Shown here: piece after piece, positions 30,835-37,180 of the stretch | Numbering within the stretch: the stretch's first letter is position 1 | Layout: the number at the start of each line of letters is the position of its first letter | Source of the DNA: Actinomycetota bacterium | GTDB lineage: Bacteria > Actinomycetota > Acidimicrobiia > IMCC26256 > VFJJ01 | DNA length: 37,180 nucleotides | Assembly: GCA_009886115.1 (NCBI GenBank) | Contig: VFJJ01000141.1 | Location: forward strand, 1 to 37,180 | Direction: 5' to 3' | The notes under the pieces: generated by a model | Told to the model about the DNA's origin: nothing | Databases searched by the model: none | Seen by the model: the letters and a program-made list of their open reading frames with translations, nothing else | Translations under genes and position numbers: made by a program

Positions 30835-32889
30835 TCAGAGCAGACGGCCGGTGGCGTTGGCTGAGCCGATGGCGGTCCAGAGTCCGTCGGGGGTGTGGGC
30901 GTCGCCGACGACGTGGTGCTCGATCCGGCGCGCTCGGAGCGCGTCGACGACGGGATCGCCCGCCGCCCCGCGGGCCTGGGGAGACACGAGGACCACGGTG
31001 TCGACGTCGATGCTCATCCTGGCCCCGTCAGCTCCCGATCGGAGCACAACCTTGGTGCGATCCGGCGCACCCCGCGATCCCTTGGGTCCCAGCGGTCCCA
31101 GCGGTCCCAGCGGTCCCATCGGCTCCAGTGCTTCGAGATGGTGGCCGGTGAGCAGCCGCAGACCCAGACGAGTCAGCCGCTCGCGTTGCGGGACGGCGGT
31201 CAGGTCGAGCAGCGTGCGCCAGGCCATCCGCCGGTCGGACGACGTGTAGGTGACCCGATGGCCGGCTTCGAGCAGGTGCTCGGCCACGCCGGCGGCTTCG
31301 TAGCCGCCATGGGCGTCCACGATCAGCACATCGGTGGCCGGCGACGGGAACCGGCCGGCGAGCACGTCGGCCGACGTGAGCACCGCGACACCGATGGCCT
31401 CATCAACGACGCCCGGGACAGCCCCCGCCTCGGCACCCGGCACGCCGGGCAACCATCGGGTGGGCGTGTGGGCCCCCGTGGCCACTACGACGGCATCGGC
31501 GACGCTCTCAAGCGCCCAGGTGTCGATCGACGCGGCATCGATGACGGTCGACGTGGCGACCACCACACCCAGCCGGGACATCTCGGCTGCGAGCCAGTCG
31601 GCGATGTCGCCGATGAGCGCTCGGCTCGGGAGCCGGCGGGCGTCGCGCAGCGCTCCCCCGAGCGACGCCGACGCCTCGACGAGCGTGACCGCATGGCCCC
31701 GGAGGGCGGCGACCCGTGCCGTTTCCATTCCCGCGGGACCTCCGCCGATCACGAGCACCCGGCGCGTGTGCTCGACCCGGGCGTACGCCCCGAGGGCTTC
31801 TCGCACCGCCTCGAAGCCCACGTCGGCGTTCACCGCGCACGACAGCCGCCCCCGATTGAGCCCGCCGACGCAGCCCTGGTTGCACGCGATGCACGGGCGC
31901 ACCTCGGCGGCCCGTCCGGTGACGGTCTTGTGCACCACGGCCGGATCAGCGATGTGGGCTCGAGTCATCCCGACCATGTCGGCCCGCCCGGAGCCGATCA
32001 CCTCGTCGGCCTCGGCCAAGCTCCGGAAGCGGCCCGTCACGATCGTCGGAGCCCGGGTGGCTGCTCCGATCGCCGCTCCCGGATCGAGCTCGTAGCCGGG
32101 CGGCTCGTGCATGGCGCCGATGATCTTGTGTGGCACATGGCAGCCTCCGAGCGTGATGCTCAGATAGTCGAACGCCCCCACTGCGTCGAGGCTGGCGACC
32201 ACATCGGCACACGCGTCGCCGTCCATCCCGGTGGCCGTGGCCTCGGGCCCGATGCGCAGCCCCACGACGAGATCGCCCACGGCGGCCCGGACGGCCGCCA
32301 AGACCTCGAAGAGGAACCGTCGCCGGCGAGTGGGGTCGCCGCCGTAGCCGTCGTCGCGGAGGTTCGTGGCCGGGCTCAAGAACTCCTGGATCAAGAAGCC
32401 GTGCCCGGCATGGATCTCGACCCCGTCGAGCCCCCCGGCCCGACACCACGACGCGGCGCGGGCGAAGGCCTCGACCAGCTCGGCGATCTCGGCTTCGGAC
32501 ACCGCGTGCGCGACACGACGGACGCCGGGACCGGCCAGCGCCGACGGGGCCCACGGAGGACCGTCGTCGAGCGTGACCGCTTCGTAGCCGAGATGGCCGA
32601 GCTGCTGGAACACGCGCATCCCCGACGGGCGGATCGCCAGCATGAGCCGCTGGTAGTCGCCAATCACCGATTCGTCGTGCAGGCGCAGTGTGCCGGTGTC
32701 GCTGCGGTGCACCGAGGCCGCTTCGAGAACGGTCAGGCCCACCCCACCATCGGCGCGGGCCCGGTGATACGCGATCAGATCGTCGGTGACGCGTCCCTGC
32801 CCGATGTTGGTGCCATGGGCCGTCCGCACGACCCGGTTCTTGATCGCACATGATCGAACGGCGATCGGTGCCAACACGTGGTCGTACAC
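30835..32889 (-). CDS. FadH/OYE-type NADH:flavin oxidoreductase (FMN, Fe-S, FAD)
   Basis: A 684-aa modular flavoenzyme related to 2,4-dienoyl-CoA reductase and trimethylamine dehydrogenase. An Old Yellow Enzyme barrel (1-320) contains HAGHGFLIQEFLSP and NLRDDGYGGD. A 4Fe-4S cluster site follows at C333, C336, C340 and C351 (RPCIACNQGC). An FAD/NAD domain begins at VLVIGGGPAGMETARVAA (about 378) and ends with a second dinucleotide-binding half. The enzyme would pass electrons from NAD(P)H through FAD and the cluster to FMN to reduce an enoyl-type or amine substrate. A GPL repeat interrupts the C-terminal half. GTG 32889 is the likely start. Mycofactocin-associated FadH/OYE proteins share this layout. 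Confidence 0.87.
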   Translation of the reverse strand: MYDHVLAPIAVRSCAIKNRVVRTAHGTNIGQGRVTDDLIAYHRARADGGVGLTVLEAASVHRSDTGTLRLHDESVIGDYQRLMLAIRPSGMRVFQQLGHLGYEAVTLDDGPPWAPSALAGPGVRRVAHAVSEAEIAELVEAFARAASWCRAGGLDGVEIHAGHGFLIQEFLSPATNLRDDGYGGDPTRRRRFLFEVLAAVRAAVGDLVVGLRIGPEATATGMDGDACADVVASLDAVGAFDYLSITLGGCHVPHKIIGAMHEPPGYELDPGAAIGAATRAPTIVTGRFRSLAEADEVIGSGRADMVGMTRAHIADPAVVHKTVTGRAAEVRPCIACNQGCVGGLNRGRLSCAVNADVGFEAVREALGAYARVEHTRRVLVIGGGPAGMETARVAALRGHAVTLVEASASLGGALRDARRLPSRALIGDIADWLAAEMSRLGVVVATSTVIDAASIDTWALESVADAVVVATGAHTPTRWLPGVPGAEAGAVPGVVDEAIGVAVLTSADVLAGRFPSPATDVLIVDAHGGYEAAGVAEHLLEAGHRVTYTSSDRRMAWRTLLDLTAVPQRERLTRLGLRLLTGHHLEALEPMGPLGPLGPLGPKGSRGAPDRTKVVLRSGADGARMSIDVDTVVLVSPQARGAAGDPVVDALRARRIEHHVVGDAHTPDGLWTAIGSANATGRLL
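31085..31129. repeat. 9-bp tandem repeat GGTCCCAGC inside the flavoenzyme gene
   Basis: Three perfect GGTCCCAGC copies plus GGTCCCATC and GGCTCCAGT. On the minus strand they encode a collagen-like stretch PMGPLGPLGPLGP, which looks like a surface-loop insertion in the FAD/NAD domain. Confidence 0.85.
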
Positions 32890-32953
32890 GGGCCCATGGT
32901 GCCAGATGCCCGTCGAGGCTCGGGCGATCGAGAACCAGGCCCGACCAGCGCGC

Positions 32954-34042
32954 TCAGTAGTCGGACGACATGGGCATGCCGAGGCCCTGCAGTGACGCTC
33001 GCAGCTCGTGGGGATGCGCGGAGGTCGTGACCGCCTCACGGATGCCGATGACGCCGTCCTTGCACAGCTGGAACAGGCTCTGGTCGAACGTCTGCATGCC
33101 GTAGTACTCGCCCTCGGCCATCACGGTCTCCAGGTTGGGCGCTCCCGGCAGCTGCAGCAGGTTCTCGACCACGCGACTCTGGTTCACGAGGATCTCGGCC
33201 GCGGGCACCCGACCCCGCCCGTCGGGCCGTTCGAGCAGGCGTTGCACCACGATGGCCTTGAGCGACGACGCCAGCGAGGCCCGGACCATCGTGTGCTCGT
33301 CGACCGGGAACAGGTGCAGGAGCCAGCTGATCGTCTGCGCGACGTTCACCGTGGGCATGCTCGTCAGCACCAGCCGACCCGTCGTCGCCAGACCCAGAGC
33401 TCCCCGGGCGGTCTCGTAGTCGGCGGTCTCGCCGATGTAGACGACGTCGGGGTCCTGGCGCATGATACGGGCCAGCGCGCTGCGGTAGTCGGGCGCGTCC
33501 GAGCCGAGCTCTCGCTGCGAGATGATCGACCGCTTGTCGCGGAACAGGTGCTCGATGGGGTCCTCGATCGTCACGACATGGCGGCACTGGTGCTCGTTGA
33601 TGACATCGAGCATGGCGGCGATCGTCGTGCTCTTGCCCGCGCCGGCCGGGCCGGCCACGATCACCAGTCCCTGGGACTCCTCGGCCAGGCGGGGCACCGC
33701 CGGCGGGAGCCCGAGCGAGTCGAAGGACGGGACACCGGGCACGATGTGACGCACCGCGATCGCCACCGTGCCGCGCTGGCTGTAGACCATCACCCGGAAC
33801 CGTCCCAGGCCGGAGATGCCGAGCGCGAAGTCCAGCTCGCCCTTGGACTCCCACTCGCCGGCACGGTCGGTCGGGACGAGGGTCCGGGCCAGCGCCAGGA
33901 GGTCCTCGGCCGTCACCTCCTCGCCGCCTTGAGGTTCGAGGCGGCCGTCGATACGCATGACGGGACCCGACCCGACCTTCAGATGGAGATCAGAGGCCTT
34001 ACGGTCGACGACACGCCGGAGGAGATCGTGGAAGTCCAACAC
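32954..34042 (-). CDS. pilT: PilT/PilU-like type IV pilus ATPase
   Basis: A 362-aa cytoplasmic hexameric secretion ATPase that would power pilus retraction or twitching. N-terminal PAS-like domain with KASDLHLKVGSGPVMRIDGR; Walker A GPAGAGKST (131-139); Asp box VVTIEDPIEH; Walker B YIGETADYET with catalytic E205. The His box, normally TLHT, reads SMPT (228-231), so the conserved His is missing. The end (GVIGIREAVTTSAHPHELR) follows the PilT pattern. GTG 34042 was chosen; a TTG follows three nt later. No other pilus gene is in the window. Upstream on the same strand is the HDAC-like gene (107 bp gap) and downstream the flavoenzyme (64 bp gap). Confidence 0.87.
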   Translation of the reverse strand: MLDFHDLLRRVVDRKASDLHLKVGSGPVMRIDGRLEPQGGEEVTAEDLLALARTLVPTDRAGEWESKGELDFALGISGLGRFRVMVYSQRGTVAIAVRHIVPGVPSFDSLGLPPAVPRLAEESQGLVIVAGPAGAGKSTTIAAMLDVINEHQCRHVVTIEDPIEHLFRDKRSIISQRELGSDAPDYRSALARIMRQDPDVVYIGETADYETARGALGLATTGRLVLTSMPTVNVAQTISWLLHLFPVDEHTMVRASLASSLKAIVVQRLLERPDGRGRVPAAEILVNQSRVVENLLQLPGAPNLETVMAEGEYYGMQTFDQSLFQLCKDGVIGIREAVTTSAHPHELRASLQGLGMPMSSDY

Positions 34043-34149
34043 CTTCCGCGTATCGGCGGGTCGTGGTGAACACCTTGAGCCGGGCCCGGTCGGGTCGGGC
34101 CCACTCGGGGCGCAGCGGTCGCAACGTCCCGATCACCACAGCAGGCGAT

Positions 34150-35157
34150 CTACGCGAAGCGTCGCCGGATCTCACGCACCCGGTCGACGACCTCACGGCC
34201 TGGCCCATCGTGCGATGCCCGCTCGGGACGGTGCTCGACACCCAGGAGAGCAGCGGCCGCGGCTCCCACCGAGTGTCCCAGCGCCGTGAGGTCGTAGCCG
34301 CCTTCGAGGAACAGGGCCAGACGGCCGCGGCGTGGGGCGATGTGAGCGATGCGCTCGACGAGATCGGCGAAGTCGCCCGAGGTGAGCCCGAGCTCGGTGA
34401 GCGGATCGTCGCGGTGCGCGTCGAACCCGGCCGACACCAGCACCCAGGTGGGGGAGAACGCGCTGCACGCCGGCGCGACGACCTCGTCGAAGGCGCGCAG
34501 GTAGACGTCACCGGTCGTCCGGGCGGGAAAGGGCAGGTTCACGGTGAGGCCGGGGGCCTCCTCACCTCCGGTCTCGGTGAGGTCGCCCGTACCGGGGTAG
34601 AGCGGCCACTGGTGCATCGAGACGAACAGCACCCGGGGATCGTTCCAGAACGCGTCCTGGGTCCCGTTGCCGTGGTGGGCGTCGAAGTCGACGATGGCGA
34701 CACGCTCGCCCCGGTCGATGAGCTGGGACGCGGTGACCGCAACGTTGTTGAGGAGGCAGAACCCCATCCCGCCCCGAGGCGTCGCGTGGTGCCCGGGCGG
34801 GCGGACGGCCAGGAGCGCGACATCGCCCAGACCCTGCTCGAGCGCCTCGACGGCCGCCATACCGGCGCCGGCGGCAAGCTGCGCTGCGTGCCACGACGCG
34901 GCCGACACCGGCGTGTCCTCGTCGATCATCCCGCCCCCGGCAGCGCACAACGCAGCCAGCGCCTCGAGGTACTGCCGCGGATGGACCCGTTCGAGCTCGG
35001 TGGTCGTGGCCGGGCGCGGGGCCAGGGGGATGATGGCCTCCTGCAGCCCCGCCGCATCGAGCCCTCGGATCACGGCTCCGAGGCGCGCCGGACGCTCCGG
35101 GTGATGCTGGCCGGTGTCGTGGTCGTCATAGGCCGGATGGGTCGCCAGCAGCAGCAC
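34150..35157 (-). CDS. Histone deacetylase-family (acetoin utilisation AcuC-like) amidohydrolase
   Basis: A 335-aa zinc deacetylase of the class II HDAC/acetylpolyamine amidohydrolase superfamily. Motifs in order: HPERPARL (19-26), RPPGHHATP with H123 and H124, VDFDAHHGNGTQ with zinc ligands D159 and H161, SAGFDAHRDDPL with zinc ligand D246, and FLEGGYD with the transition-state Tyr. Bacterial members remove acetyl groups from small molecules or protein lysines. The partner gene on the other side of the shared promoter is an acetyltransferase, so an opposing pair is possible. The frame is open to 35856, but the TACCGT hexamer 7 nt upstream fixes GTG 35157. Confidence 0.92.
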   Translation of the reverse strand: MLLLATHPAYDDHDTGQHHPERPARLGAVIRGLDAAGLQEAIIPLAPRPATTTELERVHPRQYLEALAALCAAGGGMIDEDTPVSAASWHAAQLAAGAGMAAVEALEQGLGDVALLAVRPPGHHATPRGGMGFCLLNNVAVTASQLIDRGERVAIVDFDAHHGNGTQDAFWNDPRVLFVSMHQWPLYPGTGDLTETGGEEAPGLTVNLPFPARTTGDVYLRAFDEVVAPACSAFSPTWVLVSAGFDAHRDDPLTELGLTSGDFADLVERIAHIAPRRGRLALFLEGGYDLTALGHSVGAAAAALLGVEHRPERASHDGPGREVVDRVREIRRRFA

Positions 35158-35164
35158 GCAAGGA

Positions 35165-35170
35165 ACGGTA
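35165..35170 (-). promoter_or_regulatory. -10 hexamer TACCGT, leaderless promoter of the HDAC-like gene
   Basis: Minus-strand TACCGT ends 7 nt before GTG 35157. Confidence 0.6.
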
Positions 35171-35272
35171 CTTGGCGCCTCGATGCCACCGGCGGCCCGC
35201 GCCACGCGCTGAAGGCCGACCTGGCGCGACCACGAGTCGATGTCCAGGCCTCTCGCGTGGAATTCCAGGCAG

Positions 35273-35278
35273 TACGCT
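35273..35278 (+). promoter_or_regulatory. -10 hexamer TACGCT, leaderless promoter of the GNAT gene
   Basis: TACGCT ends 8 nt before ATG 35287. It faces away from the HDAC promoter 103 bp to the left. Confidence 0.55.
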
Positions 35279-35286
35279 CCGCGACG

Positions 35287-36060
35287 ATGACGGCCAGCGA
35301 CGGGGAGCTGTTCCGCTGGCGGGGCGAGACGGCCCGGCTCGGGGCCTGGCGGGCCGGCGATCGAACGGCGTACCTCGCACCGCTGGGCGTGGGTGCACCA
35401 CCGTCGCTCGCGTTCCTCGACGAATGCGCGCGGCGCCTCCGTGATCTCGGCTACCGCTCGGTGGTCACCAGCGCTGTGCTCGAGGACCAGGCGCCCATGT
35501 TCGAGGCTGCCGGATACGCCGTGCACCAGCACCTCCACTTCCTCGACCACGACCTGACGACGATTCCCGAGGTGACCGTCGCCGGAAGGCGGGGTCGCCC
35601 CGGTGACCGGGCCCAGGTGGCCGCGCTCGACCAGCGGTGCTTCGACGGCTTCTGGAGCCTCGATGTCGAGGGTCTGACCGAGATCATCGACGCAACGCCG
35701 GCGAGTCGCTTCCGCGTCGTCATGCGCGACGACCTCCCGATGGTCGGCTCCGCCCGAACGCCGGACGAATCTGCGGGCGAATCTGCGGACGGATCGGGCG
35801 TCCGGGCCCTGGGCTACGCGATCAGCGGGCGTTCCGAGGGGCGCGGCTACCTCCAACGTCTCGCCGTCGACAGCACGGTCGCGGGGCAGGGCGTCGGCCG
35901 GTCGCTCGTCGCCGATGCTCTCGGCTGGATGCGTCGACGCGGCGTCTCCCGGGCCTACGTGAACACCCAGGTGGGCAACGACGCGGCCCTGCGCCTGTAC
36001 CTCCAGTGCGGGTTCCGTGAGCTCCAGGTCGGCCTTCGGATCCTGGCCCGTTCACTGTGA
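35287..36060 (+). CDS. GNAT-family N-acetyltransferase
   Basis: A 257-aa protein with a C-terminal GNAT domain (about 130-255). The acetyl-CoA-binding motif A reads GYLQRLAVDSTVAGQGVGRSL, with Q-x-x-G-x-G/A as QGVGRS, followed by motif B (RAYVNTQVGNDAALRLYLQCGF). The N-terminal 120 residues resemble a degenerate GNAT half, so the protein may be a double-GNAT fold. A short Asp/Glu/Ser/Gly-rich insertion (ESAGESADGSG) lies before motif A. The substrate is unknown. The stop overlaps the next gene's start by GTGA, so the two are an operon. ATG 35287 is supported by the -10. Confidence 0.85.
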   Translation: MTASDGELFRWRGETARLGAWRAGDRTAYLAPLGVGAPPSLAFLDECARRLRDLGYRSVVTSAVLEDQAPMFEAAGYAVHQHLHFLDHDLTTIPEVTVAGRRGRPGDRAQVAALDQRCFDGFWSLDVEGLTEIIDATPASRFRVVMRDDLPMVGSARTPDESAGESADGSGVRALGYAISGRSEGRGYLQRLAVDSTVAGQGVGRSLVADALGWMRRRGVSRAYVNTQVGNDAALRLYLQCGFRELQVGLRILARSL

Positions 36061-37180
36061 GGCGCGCGCTGGCTGTGGTGGCGATGGTGGGCTCCTTCGT
36101 CGGAGGAACCGTCGCGTCCGACCTCACGATCCAGGCCCCGGCCCGCGCCCAGGCCCGGGAGACCTCGGTCGAGCTGATCGACCAGAGCCCGTTCGTCCAC
36201 GCCGGCGACTCCCTCGAGCTCCGCCTCGGTGTCGACGGCGTCGATCCGAGCTGGACCGTGCAACTCACCCCGCACTCCCCCGGGTCCACGACCGTCGTGG
36301 ATGCGCAGGGACGACAGGCAAGTCGGGTCACGCTCGACGAGCTCCTGGGCATCATGGCCGGGACCCGACCCCTGGGTGCGAGCAGAGGCGTGATGACGAT
36401 CCCCGTCGACGACATCCCCGTCGACGCGAGCGGTGCACTCACGATCTCCGTGCCCACCGTCGGCGGCCCCGGTGGTGGTGCTGGTGCGCTCGACGTCCCC
36501 GTGCCTCGGGACCGGGTCGGTGTCGTGTACCCGCTCGAGATCGGCCTCCTCGACCCGCTCGGGCGCTCGGTCGGGCGCTCGGTGGTCACGTTCGTCGTGA
36601 TGCTCAGTCGAGCCCGTCAGGTTCGAGAGGGCTGCGACCCTTCGGCCGGAGAAGCGGTGGCCTGCCGCCAGCTCTCGGTGGCGTGGTTGTGGCGCATGTC
36701 GACCGGCACCCCGGCGCATCGCCCGGACGGGACCCTCGACCCGGTCGTGCAGGCCGATCTGGTCGAGGGCGGCCGGCTGGCGTGCCTGGTCGAGCTCGCC
36801 GCGGCGGGCGACGTGCCCCTCACGTTGATCCCCGACCCCGAGCTGCTCGAACGATGGCAGACGGGCATCGTCGCTGAGCAGGACCCCGAGGCCTCGGCGC
36901 CCGCCCCGAACGCCGAGGAAACCATCACGACCACGACCACGACCACGACAACACCGACAACCACGACCGCGCCGACAACCACCAGCGTGCCACCGACCAC
37001 TGCCACCTCAGCCACTGCCACCTCAGCCACCTCAGGAGCTGCCACGGTGCCCGCCACAGGCCCGGCGTCGCTCCCCGTACCAGGGGCCACGACCACCGCC
37101 ACCGGCACCCTGCCAGGGGCCACGACCTCCTCCACCGGTGCCACGACCACCACGACCACCACGACCACCACGACCACAGC
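36057..37180 (+). CDS. Secreted DUF6049-like protein, 3' end outside the window
   Basis: The frame starts at GTG 36057, overlapping the GNAT stop, and stays open to the window end (over 370 codons). A short Sec-type signal (RRALAVVAMVGSFVGGTVAS) is followed by a beta-rich domain (SVELIDQSPFVHAGDSLELR, then SRVTLDELLGIMAG) and GVVYPLEIGLLDP. After that comes WLWRMSTGTP...DPVVQADLVEGGRL...GDVPLTLIPDPELLERW. This order resembles the DUF6049 proteins that lie just before murJ in actinobacteria, including the Rv3909-type. A long Thr/Ala/Pro linker (from about 36910) coded by ACC/ACG repeats follows, interrupting the usual layout. Assignment rests on pattern and expected neighbours. Confidence 0.65.
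   Translation, partial: MRRALAVVAMVGSFVGGTVASDLTIQAPARAQARETSVELIDQSPFVHAGDSLELRLGVDGVDPSWTVQLTPHSPGSTTVVDAQGRQASRVTLDELLGIMAGTRPLGASRGVMTIPVDDIPVDASGALTISVPTVGGPGGGAGALDVPVPRDRVGVVYPLEIGLLDPLGRSVGRSVVTFVVMLSRARQVREGCDPSAGEAVACRQLSVAWLWRMSTGTPAHRPDGTLDPVVQADLVEGGRLACLVELAAAGDVPLTLIPDPELLERWQTGIVAEQDPEASAPAPNAEETITTTTTTTTTPTTTTAPTTTSVPPTTATSATATSATSGAATVPATGPASLPVPGATTTATGTLPGATTSSTGATTTTTTTTTTTT

Noticed and set aside
36910-37180. CRISPR-like or mini-satellite array at the window end
   Set aside because: The ACC/ACG repeats are in frame in a secreted protein and encode a Thr-rich linker. There are no spacers.

Overview
The window is GC-rich DNA from an actinobacterium, most likely class Acidimicrobiia (an inference). 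The evidence is the GC bias in third codon positions, frequent GTG/TTG starts, the Ada-AlkA fusion, NucS, an F420-type luciferase-like oxidoreductase, a mycofactocin-type SDR, DUF5318 and a DUF6049-like secreted protein. About 35 protein genes can be supported. I see no tRNA, rRNA, CRISPR array, insertion sequence or prophage.

Layout. 0-9 kb: an Idh/MocA oxidoreductase, a duplicated EthD-like protein, an alkylation-repair pair (alkA-ogt, overlapping by ATGA), then otsA followed by an otsB-GH15 trehalase-type fusion. 8-13.5 kb: lipid and redox accessory genes (PlsC acyltransferase, two SDRs, MFS transporter, lipoprotein, NIPSNAP-like protein). 13.6-18 kb: a patchy stretch with three gene remnants and about 480 bp with no confident gene, mixed with an intact C40 peptidase, a two-helix membrane protein, an acyl-CoA dehydrogenase and the mismatch endonuclease NucS. 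18-21.8 kb: NirK-like copper oxidase, FmdB zinc ribbon, F420-type oxidoreductase, PAS/degenerate-GGDEF protein. 21.8-25.6 kb: the conserved core block rpsF-ssb-rpsR-rplI, then dnaB, all on the minus strand. 25.7-30.1 kb: DUF192, panB, DUF5318, methyltransferase, CCA-adding-type nucleotidyltransferase. 30.2-37.2 kb: VOC protein, FadH/OYE flavoenzyme, PilT-like ATPase, divergent HDAC-like and GNAT genes, and a secreted DUF6049-like protein that runs off the end.

In mycobacteria both the rpsF-ssb-rpsR-rplI-dnaB block with its DUF5318 neighbour and the pcnA...DUF6049-murJ block lie close to oriC, so this window may lie near the chromosomal origin (inference). The 420-bp gap between rplI and dnaB is the most striking non-coding region. 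It carries three same-direction DnaA-box-like 9-mers, a perfect 16-bp actinobacterial LexA/SOS box, a second dyad next to it and an 18-bp-stem hairpin.

Two window-wide patterns stand out. First, ten genes have a TANNNT -10 hexamer ending only 6-8 nt before the start codon, which predicts leaderless transcripts; the housekeeping block instead has strong Shine-Dalgarno sites. Second, short tandem repeats (8-18 bp units) are scattered through coding and non-coding DNA. Three arrays share a CCGAGCA core: one encodes the hydrophobic core of a lipoprotein signal peptide and another supplies a ribosome-binding site.
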